A stretch of DNA of 64,000 bases from Leuctra nigra (Eukaryota; Arthropoda; Insecta; Plecoptera; Leuctridae): assembly GCA_934045905.1 (NCBI GenBank), contig OW203771.1, forward strand, positions 2,914,001 to 2,978,000, in the 5' to 3' direction. This document shows positions 45,609 through 58,238 of the stretch, in pieces. The notes below the pieces were generated by a model. That model did not search any database. It had not been told where the DNA came from and saw only the letters and a program-made list of their open reading frames with translations. The position numbers and the translations under genes were made by a program. Every line of letters starts with the position of its first letter. Within the stretch, counting starts at the first letter, position 1.

Positions 45609-46403
45609 CTAGGAAAACGCTCAGTGTAACGCGTTGATGAGCGAGCACGGGAACGTGCAAATTCTCGAACCGGAAATGCGTACCCAACGCAAAGAAAACG
45701 TATACATCCATATTTAATTGAAATATGATCACTCGATCAATAAAAAAGTATAATGCTTTTCATCGAAACTTGAAAAATTGCATCTAAGCACCCTGGTAAA
45801 TATAGCAAATCATATTCAGTTCAATTGGCACTGGAAAACATTCATTTCGATACTTCATTACTGACAGATATTAAAAATGTCAATAAGTTCATACGTTTTT
45901 AACTGATTGGGATGACATTTTGTAAAATAAGAGACAATGTTGGTCTTAATGATCATGCAAAATATGAGTTTGATCAGAATTATCGAAGACCGTTTTCATT
46001 TTTCAGCCTATCAGGAGATATTTATTTAAATTTTAACCAATGAATGGATTTCAAATATAATTAAGGTAGGCAAACGGAGAAGGTTGTCTCTACATGTATG
46101 CAAAATTTCAGCTCGATCGAAGAAAAACTCTGACCTGCATAGCCAAAATATGAGTTTGATCAGAATTATCGAAGACCGTTTTGATTTTTCAGCCTATCAG
46201 GAGATATTTATTTAAATTTTAACCAATCAATGGATTTCAAAAAAAATTAGGGTCTGCAAACAGAGAAGGTTGGTTTTACAAGTGTGCAAAATTTCAGATC
46301 GATCGCTGAAACGGTGCAACCTGTGTATCGGTTAATAGCAGAAAAAAAAAACAGAGGTCCGTGCCAAAAGAGCCAAAAGGAGACGCTCGCTTCGCTCGCT
46401 CAA
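45609..46403. mobile_element. Helitron-like repeat, copy 9 (second subfamily)
   Basis: CTAG at 45609 starts it. It ends GGAGACGCTCGCTTCGCTCG and then CTCAA. The terminal text GTGCCAAAAGAGCCAAAAGG differs from most copies and is shared with copy 11. A roughly 150-base segment with ATCAGAATTATCGAAGACCG is duplicated in tandem (about 45965-46045 and 46150-46235). Confidence 0.75.
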
Positions 46404-46699
46404 TTATCTTTATAGTAGTGTTTACTGCAATAATTCGGTTTGTACTGAAGTGTTCACAAAACATCGCTTTCAATGTTTCATATGACACTTTGGTGCCATT
46501 GTTGTAAAACACCGATAGATATGTGGATAACCAAACTGCATGTGAACTTCATTAGAATCAAGAGCCACACATATAATTATTGAATTGGTCTTCTGATCAC
46601 ATTCAAGATTTTTTGAGAGTGACTGACGTCTTTTCGTCAATGTTCTCTGAATTGCTGAATTTGAAATGCGACGATTTCTATCTTTGAAATCCGGTCATA

Positions 46700-47012
46700 A
46701 CATTTTGCCAACGAGACACAGAGTAAAACATTTGTAATATCATTGTAACTTCAAATGACAGTTTATTTATTGAAAACTTACCTATCATCGCCACAACTAA
46801 CTGACAGCTTATAGGCAAGCTATGACAAACTGACAGAGGCGATGATAAACGTACACTGTGACGGATAAATCGGTAGGCTTAGGCGGTCGTAAATACTTTT
46901 AGATTAGAGACGACAGTTTCTTGGAATTTCGATCAAAGTGTTTAAGTAACAGATAATTGCGATGACGCGGCTTATATATCACGTGGATCTGTAATATACC
47001 TTAACTGCTTCG
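46700..47012 (+). pseudogene. Second GST-like first-exon remnant
   Basis: The ATG at 46963 reads MTRLIYHVDL and then a stop. The leader GACGACAGTTTCTTGGAATT (from about 46909) matches the leader at about 1355. The short frame resembles a delta-class GST N-terminus with one residue lost. A short inverted pair TATCATCGCC/GGCGATGATA lies upstream. The family assignment is tentative. Confidence 0.22.
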
Positions 47013-47072
47013 CCATACCGTATTTGATCGTCACAGGGTAAGTTATAGCGTTATACTTATAGTTATATACTA

Positions 47073-49095
47073 TCCCCATAAAAAACACTCCGTGTAAAAA
47101 TACCAGCCAAGTCTCTTTACTTTAAAAAAATTCAACACCGAAAAGGAGTGATATCAAAAAAGGAGCCAAGTCAATGACATTTCCAAATATTTAATCGTAT
47201 CTTTGAAATAAAAGTATAAACACCGAGAAATACTTTACAAAAGGACTTGGCGCATCGTTTTTTTAAAGACATTTTTCTATTCATAAGCGTAATATGCCAT
47301 TTATATACAACCGTCATTAAGAACTTTTGTCATAATAGGGACACATCTTTCAATTACATATTATATATACCTACTGTAAATAATTTTCTATTTGAATATG
47401 TACACATGAAACTTGTTGCCTATGTTTGTAATAAATACACAACAGATATCTTCGTAATATTGTTTCGTGGTCAACATATTAATTAAGTCTCATGCGTTAT
47501 ACCTTCTCATCATGAAATAAATTTCTATTAATCCGCAATTTATAATAGTACATTTCACGAAGTACACAGTGACGGCACATTGAATTTCTTTAACATTTTT
47601 AACTTTATACACTTTACACTTGAAAAATATATAATAGTGTTCTATCGATAGTTAGTAATTTATTTGACAACGTTTCATGATTTCCCTCAGAGTCAAGATC
47701 ATATTATGAAAAGATACCCTTCTAATATCACCATATTAACAGTGTTATAAGAATATATGAGCGCACTTCCTTGTTATTTAATTCTTTTACCATATCACTT
47801 ATCTATTACAACATGAAATCTTTCTTCTATCGCCATTGACAAAACTATAAAATAGCAATTACTAAAAGTAGCTTGATTCATAGCTTGAGTAGCTTGATGG
47901 CTCTAATAGAAAGAGGAAAAGTATACTTAAACTTGTACATTTCTTTCTACTTTTAGGATAGAAAGATGTCTTTAAAAAAACGATGCGCCAAGTCCTTTTG
48001 TAAAGTATTTCTCGGTGTTTATACTTTTATTTCAAAGATACGATTAAATATTTGGAAATGTCATTGACTTGGCTCCTTTTTTGATATCACTCCTTTTCGG
48101 TGTTGAATTTTTTTAAAGTAAAGAGACTTGGCTGGTATTTTTACACGGAGTGCTTTTTATGGGGATATCACTCCTTTTTTCAGTTTATTCTTATAACTTG
48201 TAACATTGTTTCACCAATGACTATAATTCCTTTAAAAAAATACGCCTTTGTGGTTTGGTTGCTAAGAAGAATTGTGTTTGGTGCTAAATGTAAGCTTAAA
48301 ATTGTATTCCATGATGAATTGCGAAAGCATCGTTCCAATCGGTCCAACTGTTCTCGAGTTATCGCATCACTTCCAGTTTTCAAAATGGCGGCTGACATCA
48401 CTGCCACCTAATATCTGTATCTTAAATGTTATGTGACATTATAAGCCTTCTGAATATGTATTTATTGTTATAAGAGATGGTTTTAGTCAGATTTGGCATT
48501 GTTATGGCGTCATTTCCGGTTTTAGTAATAGTGCATTTCTATTTCGACTATTGATGTTTCATATAGATGACCGTCTGAATCGATTGGCGCAAATTTTGTT
48601 TCGATCGGTTCAGCCGTTTTCTAAATATGACGTCACTTCCGGTTTCAAAATGGCGGCATAAAACCGGTTATAGCAAAAGGCATCTTAGACGCCAAAAGTG
48701 CACACGTGGTAAAAATTTCAGATCGATCGGTTAACCCGTTTAGGCTGTGGCCCTGTCAACATTGTTTCCTGATATCTGAATCATCATCATCATCATCAGA
48801 TAGCTTTTAAAAGGGGTGTAATTTCACTGTTTTCACGGCCCTCTAGCTCGCAAATGGCATAACTTGTTATTCCAAAATTTGGTATATGTTGTCAGGTGGG
48901 CCATAGCTCGAAATTAAGATATTTCGCAACAATGTGAGATTTTCCAATTTTAAGATCCAGTAGGCCGAAAATGCCACTTTGATGCTTACAGTAAAAGTGT
49001 TTGGTCTGCTCCTCAGTTTATTAGGCATTTACGGTATGTTGAGTGAGTGTGAGTGTACAGTACGACTTGGCTGGGTGGAGCGACCGCTCCACTAG
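47073..49095 (+). mobile_element. Composite foldback / Helitron-like element, copy 2
   Basis: It begins TCCCCATAAAAAACACTCCG. The foldback arms are 47073-47272 and 47966-48165. About 900 bp similar to 2490-3410 follows, including GGGCCATAGCTCGAAATTAA and a TCATCATCATCATCA run. It ends GGAGCGACCGCTCC and CTAG at 49092-49095. The foldback interior (47273-47965) has no reverse transcriptase and no recognisable gene. Confidence 0.65.
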
Positions 49096-49896
49096 ATACA
49101 CTACAGTGCACAGTTATATTTAGTTATAGCGCAAACTAAAGAAAACAATATTGGTGAAAAGTCATTAATTTACAATTTTTTTTATCGCTCAAGAAAATAG
49201 TTGAATTTTTGCACAGTTTAAGAGTTTATTTTATTTTAAATATAATAATATTATTTTTCATTTTGATGTATTATTTTATTTAATTTATCAACATATTCAA
49301 TACATAATAATATTTTTTAAATTATGTTATATTTATTAGAATATTATCTAGGATGATAGCTGGGGGGGGGGGGGGGGGGGGGGAATGGCAACCTAATGAC
49401 GTCACACACTTTAGCTGATGCAGTACGCATTTGGCCATGTATGATACTGACGAGGGAAATGTTGACTTTTCTTGCTGCATCGTCAATAAAATATTGGAGA
49501 GATATGTGTGTAGCATCATTGTCTTCATTACAATGCAGAGCATTGTGTGATTGTATTTTAAAATCCATTATGTTGTGTAGTATACTTGTTTTGACAGGTT
49601 TAATATCTCGAGGAACTAGATCAAAATGTTAAAACCTGCGCCGACGGAAAAATATCACTTCAGCACTTTATTCACGACTTCTCACATAGGCAACGTGTTG
49701 ATGTCTGAGATACATCATTGTCTTCCTTAAAGATTAACGAATTGTGTGAGATATAATGTGTGCCATTTTATTGAATAATTCGAGGTATCTTCAACTGTTA
49801 TAAAAGCGCGGCATTTCCGTTATCACACACATGGTTTACAAGGTCACGCGAGTTGCTATTCCCTGCCAGCTATCTTCCTAGATATTATGTACTATA
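49096..49896. other. No gene seen; G20 tract
   Basis: A G-run of about 20 bases lies at about 49362-49381 in AT-rich sequence. Overlapping proline-rich open frames on the minus strand are artefacts of this run. Confidence 0.5.
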
Positions 49897-51393
49897 CTAG
49901 GAAAACGCTAGGTGTAACGCGTTGATGAGCGAGCACCGACACGCACGACATCGCCAATCATAGCACGATCCATTCAATCAAAGATAACTTACTATACATT
50001 ATTTATTACCAATTTTCCTTGCAACTTTTCATAAACACTCTGGATCAATTAAATAACAGATTATTGTACTGATATTTTTCCATCAATCTCTTTGGACAGA
50101 TATTCAAACACTTAAAACAGCAATAAGTCTGTAAATTCTTGACCGATTGTGCTGGAAATGTGTAAAATATGATGTTATCTAGTCAAAACGTCGTTTTCAT
50201 AACTGTGAAACACAATCCATATCGTAAAATAAATTATTTTAGATAAGGTATACCTATACCTATGTATATGAAATACCTACATTACATTTTGACTACATTA
50301 TGTATTGCAATATGATCAACTAAGAAAAGAATCTGTCTTACTTGATATTGAGAATAGCCATCTATAAACTTTGCTTTGCTACATAGAGCAACCCAGAATG
50401 CAGTGGAATTTCTGTTTTGAAATGTCATTTCTGACAGTTATTAAAACTGTCAATAAGTGCATCTATGTTCTTGACTGGTAGGGCTGAAAATTTGTAAAAT
50501 AAGAGACAATGTTGGTCTGAACGACCATGCAAAATATGAGTTTGATTGATCAGATTAATCGAAGACCATTTGATAGGTCAAATGGTGGTGTGGCTATAGG
50601 CCGTTTTAAATTAAGTATACAAATGAAAAATATTGGTGCCAATCCTTGCTAAGTTTTAAGTTGCCAATCCTTGCTAAGTTTTAAGTTGATCGATTAAACC
50701 TTTATGATTGAACGGTTCCTTGTTAATTTTCAAAAATCACAGGATTTCGTTCAAAAAATATACCTGGGACCACCCATATGATATGATATGTAGTGTGTGT
50801 ACACAATATCAGATCAATCTGTTGAACGGTCATTATTAGTTTCATATCGTTTAAAACTTTCTGCTCTAACTACCTTGCCTTGTAGATTCGAAGTCGCCGT
50901 GAATTTGACAGCCAACACGCAAAATGTCCCTAAAATGACAAAAACTTTTGAAAATAACGACAGATTAGAGTGAAAATTGGCAAAAATACCTTAAATGTTG
51001 GTACCAATGACCATGCGAAGTTTTTAGTTGGTCGGTCAATCGGTTCCAGTTTAAATTTCAAAAATCACAGGAAAAATGGTTTCAAATTTGAACCAATTGG
51101 AGGATTTGGCTGAATTATTTTTTGATTGGGTACAATGTTGGTTGCAATAACTTTGCTAAATTTCAAATTGATCGAACCAACCAATCGAAAGATAATTTTT
51201 ATAAAATTTGAACCATACACAGGATCTCGTTCAGAAAAGATCCCAGGGATCGCATAGATTACGTTAGTATGTGTACAAAATTTCAGATCGATTGGTTGTG
51301 CGGTTTGACCTGGGCAGTGCAGGCAAAAAAAAAAAAACACACACAGAGAAAGGGCCATAAGTGTACCGTGGTGACGCTCGCTACGCTCGCTCA
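49897..51393. mobile_element. Helitron-like repeat, copy 10 (longest)
   Basis: CTAG is at 49897-49900 and CGCTACGCTCGCTCAA ends at 51393. About the first 700 bases resemble copy 9 and the rest resembles copies 3 and 5, so it looks like a mosaic of the two subfamilies. Confidence 0.75.
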
Positions 51394-52042
51394 ATTATAT
51401 TTTTAAATTACAATAAAACATTACCTTTGAATTCTAGTGTTATACGACGGGCTAAAAGTGCCTCCATGTTCACATTCACAATCGGTAAAACATCCATGTA
51501 TTTTGGAATATGTTATCTTTCATCACTGCTGGCGACGCTATAGTTAGAAAATGCGGTTCAGCGTCTATCCGCCAGGGTGCTGATAAGTACAATTTCCTGT
51601 TTCCATTCCTTTCCTGAGGAAATGACGTGTATTATCAGTCTTATCGCCATTAGCCGCAGAGGAGACTCAGTGAGTATTGTCACAGACTAGTTATAGTCTT
51701 CGGCTGTATTAGACATTGATTCGCATCAATGTTATGGCTGGCTCTTTGGCACGGTGGCCATTGCCTTTTCATTATGTAGGTGCAGATTTTAAAAAAGGAA
51801 ATAATTTTGATCAACCATTTCGCATTAATATTCGCATTGACACTTCGTACAAGTTATCCTACTACTGTTAATAAAATGTAATCTTATATCAACAATTAAA
51901 TATTAGATAAGGTACTATCCGTAACACCGGCCTCGTAACAATCTTCCTTCTTGCGTTTACGATCTAGAGAGCCGTGAATATCGTGAAAAGCAACTGTGTT
52001 AGCAACGTATGTTTGTGTCAATGGCTTATGTTTGTGTTCTTA
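51394..52042. other. No gene seen
   Basis: Spacer between two Helitron-like copies. No open frame or structure of note. Confidence 0.5.
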
Positions 52043-52973
52043 TTGAGCGAGCGAAGCGAGCGTCTCCTTTTGGCTCTTTTGGCACGGACACTCTTTTTTT
52101 TTTTTTTTTTTTTTTTGATTTTTTGATTTTTTGGCTGCTACCTGGAGCAATGGAAGTTGCACCGTTTCACCGATCGATCTGAAATTTTGCACACATGTAG
52201 AGACAACCTTTTCTGTTTGCTGACCCAATTTTTTTTTGAAATCCATTGATTGGTTGAAATTTAAATAAACATCTCCTGATAGGCTGAAAAATGAAAATGG
52301 ACTTCGACAAATGTGATCGACCTTATACTTTGCATGGTCATTAACACCAACATTGTCTCTTATTTTACAAATTTTCCGCCAAATCCTTTCATTGGTTAAA
52401 TTTAAAAAAAATATTTCATGTGCTTTTTGAAATTTAAACCAGAACCGTTTGACCGATCAACTTGAAAATTTGCATGGTCATCGGGTCCAACAGTATCTGT
52501 ATTTTTGACAATTTTCAGAATAAACTGTGTTTAAATACAAAAGTTATTGACAGTTTACGGATATTTTGCGTGTTGCGGCTATCATATTTCTCGAATTTCA
52601 TATTTCACGGCATCTTCGAATCTTCACTTCAAGGTTGTTAGAGCAGAAACTTTCAAGCGTATATTATGAAACTGATATGACCGTTTAAAATTTTTTTTAA
52701 CGAAATCCTGTGATTTTTGGAAATTAACAAGGGATCGTTCAATCATAAAGGTTCAATCATAGAGGTAAGAAGGGTTTCAATCGACCAACTTAAAACTTTG
52801 CGTGGTTATTGGGACCAATATTTTAGGAATTGTTGGATATTTTCATACAAGTCTGTGACGAAATTCAAGAATTATTGGCTTTTAAGGACATTTTCGATAA
52901 ACAGAATTCGGTTCGAGGTGTTGCGCGTTATCCGTGCTCGCTTATCAACGCGTTACTCAGAGCGTTTTCCTAG
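52043..52973. mobile_element. Helitron-like repeat, copy 11 (reverse, second subfamily)
   Basis: It starts TTGAGCGAGCGAAGCGAGCG, has a T-run of 22 bases, and ends ACGCGTTACTCAGAGCGTTT and then TCCTAG followed by T. Confidence 0.75.
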
Positions 52974-53611
52974 TATTATGGTTTCTTATAGATTTTGTGT
53001 TTGCCAAGTGTTTTTGCACAGCCGAAACGCCCGGAATGGGCTTCCACGCTGCCATTTGCTCTCACTGCGGAGCGCTAGCTACAATTGTCCTTTTTCCTAC
53101 CACGCATGTCTGTACAGAATTACAGATAGATGACAGCTCACTTTAAACTTCTAGTATTTGAAATATAATGCCAAACTGTTGTGTTCGGAGTGAATGTAAT
53201 TGTTTTAAAATGTAATATATTACTTAAATGTATAGAAATAGTTTTAATTACTTACTTTTTATACTAGAAGATCACTTTATGTTAAACAACTTCTTTTGTT
53301 TTCAATTCAGACAAATCTAGCAAATGTCAACAACATTTGATCTGTTGCCATAGCAACGGGGAACAATCGCACCTAGCTCACTCTATTCTAAGCTTGAAGT
53401 GTGGAGCCCCATTGATTGATATGCACGATATTTTCACCACGAGTGCACGTTTAACGTCTGATATGCCCTCAATCATACTTTTGTGTGTGTGTGGGGGGGG
53501 GGGGGGTATTTAACCGGGAGTTAGTCGTCACAACCAATTAGAACCTTACAATATCCTGTTAGTTTTGCCACTTATGGTAATAAGTAAATTCAAGATGATA
53601 TGAAGGAATTA

Positions 53612-55233
53612 CTAGGAAAACGCTAATTATAACGCGTTGATAAGCGAGTCTTCGTACTGCATGCGATTTAATGTGTGTGTCAAATATGTTCATCTACAGA
53701 CCTTGAGAACCCTTTGGAAGATAATCTTACTCAAGGTCCAATAAATCTAAACTAAAAGATTTAGTGGACCTTGATCTTACTAGCGTTCACCAAAGGACAA
53801 AGAGGCATTGATAAAAATTGAATGTTTTGATAGGTACCAACATTTTGACATATATTTCAAATTAAGGTAGCTGCATCGATCGAATTTTTGTCTCAGATCT
53901 GTATGATTTTTGGCGTACTTATTCATAATGATGCCATACACAACCCATCCAAATATTATGGTCTTGCCGTGTGTAGTTATTGAGATATTTCAATTTGAAT
54001 GTCAGTTGTCTCCCCATGTTATCTTATGGCCGGCGTTAAAAATCTGTCATTATCTGGGTATTAAATGGATTTTGTATTTATTTGTATGAATAGATTTTTA
54101 CCAAAAACTTGTTTTTAGAATGGTAATGACCTCAGCTTTAATAATAAAAATTGAAAACAATACCAACGTGTGCCAAATAAAAAGTTATTAGCTATTAATT
54201 AGTATTTACTCACTTTCATAAATCTAAAAGTATCTTTTAAAATTCAAATTTCTATCAATATATTCCAAATAGGTTAATTATCTTAATTTATGATAAAATT
54301 CATATCCACTTTACAAATATTTTCTATTTTTAGGTCATTATTATAATTGTATGAAAGTAGGATCAGATTTGACTCCAGACACTCATATAAGATCCTTCTT
54401 TCATTCATTTATAATAATGACCTAATAATAGAAAATATTTGTAAAGTGGATATGAATTTTATCATAAATTAAGATAATTAACCTATTTGAAATATATTGA
54501 TAGAAATTTGATTTTTAAAAGATACTTTTAGATTTATGAAAGTGAGTAAATGCTAATTAATTAGCTAATAACTTTTAATTAAGCACACGTTGGTATTGTT
54601 TTCAATTTTTATTATTAAAGGTGAGGTCATGACCATTCTAAAAACAAGTTTTTGGTAAAAATCTATTCAAACAAATAAATACAAAATCCATTTAATACCC
54701 AGATAATGACAGATTTTTTTACGCCGGCCATAAGATAACATGGGGAGACAACTGACATTCAAATTGAAATATCTCAATAACTACACACGGCAAGACCATA
54801 ATATTTGGATGGGTTGTGTATGGCATCATTATGAATAAGTATGCCAAAAATCATACAGATCTGAGACAAAAATTCGATCGATGCAGCTACCTTAAGCATA
54901 AATAATCAGTAAAATGTCTATTACTCTTGAAGTACAGATTTATCAAGAAACACTTATAATGCTGGTACCAATGACCATGCAAAATTTGGCGGTGATCGGT
55001 CAAACGATTCCAGTTTTATTTGCGTCCAAGAGTCGAGTTTCTTTCATATTGCAAAGCCAAGTTCAAACTACAAATCATAGTTCCGATCAAATTAAGAAAG
55101 CGATTTTGCTGGAAATCATTAGCACACTGCATTGGATGAATCTTTTGTGAAAAATTTGTCCAGATCTTTACTACGTTTAAAATGTAATGCGAAAAACACA
55201 CATAAACAAAAAAAAAGAGATTCGAGCCATAAG
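53612..55233. mobile_element. Helitron-like repeat, copy 12 (split by a large TTAA foldback)
   Basis: CTAG at 53612 begins the unit. The body resumes after 54895 with ACCAATGACCATGCAAAATT and ends in an A-rich block and GAGCCATAAG. The far terminus is diverged. A 1,026-bp foldback lies inside. Confidence 0.6.
53866..54891. mobile_element. TTAA-flanked foldback element, arms of about 500 bp
   Basis: TTAA occurs at 53862-53865 and 54892-54895. The ends GGTAGCTGCATCGATCGAAT and the exact complement start arms that pair almost throughout, with a short loop near 54360-54400. Relatives without the long second arm occur at about 21480, 36400, 41050 and 61850. Confidence 0.85.
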
Positions 55234-55286
55234 TTTCAAGTGAAATTTGCTTCCAAATGAAAGAAATTTCCTTTTACAGTGTTGCC

Positions 55287-57620
55287 ATGCCTCCACACAA
55301 GCAGCCTCCGAGTTTATCGGCACTCTCTACAACAGCCGTGGAGCAACTCGTCATTACGTCACTGCTGAACATGGAGGACATTACGTCACCAGCTCTCCAG
55401 AAGGCTCTGAACAAAGTACAAGAAGTCCTCGTCGACGGAGTTCTTCCAGCCATGTGGGACTCGCTGTTCCAAGCAGTACTCACACAGTCAAGACATCACT
55501 GGAAGAGGACCGATTATTTTTGTTGCATCTACTCAATATTCTTCCATGAGAATTTAAGAAGATTCAAAATCACCAAACCATTATCAAAATGATGTCAATT
55601 AACCTAAGGAATTTAGTGGAATTCGACGTATCTCGTAGTGGTAGGTACTTCGACCCGAGCATGTTGGAGTTGATTGGTCAGCAGTGTCGGAAACTTCAGA
55701 CTGTGAAGCTGGTTTTCATGGACGTGCCTGAGAGTTGGAAGGCTCTGGGGGGATGTAAAGGAATCAAGTATCTGTCATTCAGGTTCATGAAGATGCAGAC
55801 GAGAATCTCAGAACACATAGCGGTGAGTTAGATAAAGCGCGTTTCGCGTTTTTTTTATTGACCCATCAAAACCACCGAAAATTTCGCCGCACGCGTTTTA
55901 TTTTTAAACCGTCCCATCTCGATTGTAGGGAGTTGCTTTCAGTACCGCGCGCGGCGAAAATGACCTCACAATACGTAAAAACTACAAAATAAACTATAAA
56001 AAAGCTATAAAATAAGACTATAATGTTAATAATTGCTTACCTGTGCATATTATTCCATCTAATCATATCTAATAACACCCAAATATTTACTAACAAGAAT
56101 AATACATTTATATCAACATTCTGTTTTCGACGGCCTCTTCTAGGCGTCATAAAAAAAGAGAGAAAAAACGCGAAACGCAAAACGCGAAACGCGCTTTATG
56201 TAAAACGGACTTTAAGGTGGTGCAAGCGCTCGGCCGTTTTACAAAATTGAGAGAGAAATCTCTATACATGCAGTAGAATGTCTGTCTGTCTGGCTTTCCT
56301 GTATGTCTGTACGTTCTTCATACATTTCTTCACCCTTTGACCGATCTCAACCAAATTTGGTATGGAGATTCTAGCTGATCCTGCGCACATCGTAGAGTAC
56401 TTACCCCCTCCCCCAAACCTCCCCTAATATAAAAACCACTGCTAATTAAAAAAAATTAAATTGACACTTTCGGCCATAATATTGTTACGAAGTTGATTAC
56501 GACATTTCGTTGTAACAATATGCTCCTACACCATTGACCGACCTCAATACAAAATTTCACACATGTACTTCGTCAACCTGCCCTTATTTAAGGCTTACCA
56601 CCTCCTCCCCCAAACCACCCCTAATTGAAGAAATTCAGGTTAAAGGCAGTACGAGAGATAATTTCACTTTTTGGCATGATCAGGTGTAATAAAACTTATG
56701 AAACAATCTCCCGAATTCTCTACTCTTGTACAGGTGATGATCCTACATGATCTATTCTGTTGACAGGCAAAACTGGCTCTGGATCTATTCCCTTGCCTGG
56801 AGAACTACAGCTACAACAGAATGGGCGAAGTCCTGCCAATCCTGAATCCAACCAAGACGCTAAACCTCCGCCACGTCAGTCAAGACAACTGCACCGACGA
56901 ACTCATCAACAGGATCATCAAGTTGTGTCCACATCTTCAACATCTGGAAACCAACAACTCCGACTGCAGTTCCGTCTTAGAAGCATTAGCAAGAAGTCAT
57001 CTGGAGATCCGTGGACTAAACATCACTCTGACGAACTTAGACGAAAACTTCAGACATTTTATTGAGAGGAAAGGAAAACACCTTTTAGTATTTAAATTAG
57101 AGAGTCCACCGATTCCCGTAGAAGCCGCACAGCTTATATCAACATTTTGTTCAGAATTAACTGCTTTGACACTTAAAATTGTGGCTCCTACACCAACAGA
57201 CACATTGAATTATCCAGTTAAGTTTTGTCACTCATCATTGACGAAACTAGACAAGTTGACATACATTATCTCCGATAATCCTCATGTACAACCGTTGAAG
57301 GTAATCCTACCGCCTGTGTCCCAACTGTCATCGCTACAGATTCAGATGCGTGACGTCAGCGTGAATGCGTTCTTGTCCGGGTTGATGACGTCAGTTCACA
57401 TGAACAGCTTGGAGGAGTTGATTATTGGGCCGAGGGGTGTGGAGTGTTGACGGAGACGTTGCTCAGAGAGGTGTATGTGAAGTGTCCGGGACTGAAGCGA
57501 CTGAGTCTTAATGGCGTCACGGATGAGGGCGTTGTAAACTGCTTGGAGAGAATTAAAAGGGAATGCAGAGATTTGAACTTGGAATTTCATGCGACTGTTA
57601 ATAGCGTGAGTTTGGATTAG
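55287..57620 (+). pseudogene. LRR-family gene, copy E (plus strand; two single-base frameshifts)
   Basis: Exon 1 is 55287-55822, from MPPHKQPPSLSALSTTAVEQ to EHIA before GTGAGT. The frame breaks in an A-run at about 55586-55589 (stop after KPLSK); one missing base would restore ISINLRNLVEFDVS-like sequence. Exon 2 starts at 56767 after TTGACAG with AKLALDLFPCLENYSY. It breaks again near 57440 (stop after GVEC), beyond which the next frame continues VLTETLLREVYVKCPGLKRL to a stop at 57620. Both breaks look like one-base deletions. Otherwise similarity to copies B-D runs the full length. It is a recent pseudogene unless the two indels are sequencing errors. It is the only copy on the plus strand. 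Confidence 0.75.
55831..56204. mobile_element. MITE in the intron of gene E, ends ATAAAGCGCGTTTCGCG
   Basis: The left end ATAAAGCGCGTTTCGCGTTT pairs with the right end AACGCGAAACGCGCTTTAT. The right arm has an extra AACGCGAAACGC unit. It starts nine bases after the splice donor. It is followed at 56212-56215 by a TTAA and the first 60 bases of the TTAA-MITE family. Confidence 0.65.
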
Positions 57621-57679
57621 ACGTTATGGAACGCAGCAAAATTCTGCAATGACCGGAAGATGTCTATAAAAAAATTCGA

Positions 57680-58238
57680 ATAGACCAAAACATAAACTAG
57701 TGGCGCCCTCAAAGCGAACTAAAAAAGGGCGTGTCACTATGTGTGACCACTCTTTAGTGCGCATGTTCCAAGTCACTTTCAGTGTCAACATTCAAATACA
57801 ATCGGCATATATCATTTCAGCCCATATTCATATACATTCTTGTGAAAACTAGATGTCTATTCACCAAAAACACCATTTGACATATCGCATTTTTTTATCA
57901 TGGCTTTCTGAAACTTTTCTGAATGAGCTCATTCAGAAAGGGAACGGTTCAGAAGACCGTGATAAAAAATGCGTTTGTCAAAATTGGTGATTTTGGTGAA
58001 TAGACATCTAGTTTTCACAAGAATGTGTATGAATATGTGCTGAAATGAAATATGCCGATTGTATTTGAATGTTGACACTGAGGTAAGCATCAATTTCTAT
58101 TATTTCGCGATCTAATTATAACTTTTACTGAACTATCGTTATACGATTGAAATATAAGTGTCTTGACTGAATGTCACACATAGCTGGAAGAGAAAATGGC
58201 GGATTGGGCATGCGCGTTTAGTTTATGTTTTGGTCTAT
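57680..58238. mobile_element. Foldback element downstream of gene E
   Basis: ATAGACCAAAACATAAAC (57680-57697) pairs with 58221-58238. An inner pair (about 57785-57912 against 57960-58082, with GTGTCAACATTCAAATACAA) encloses a small loop around CTGAATGAGCTCATTCAG. Confidence 0.75.

Noticed and set aside
49322..49568. Proline-rich minus-strand frames near the G20 tract
   Set aside because: The proline run is just the translated homopolymer. No homology or structure supports a gene.
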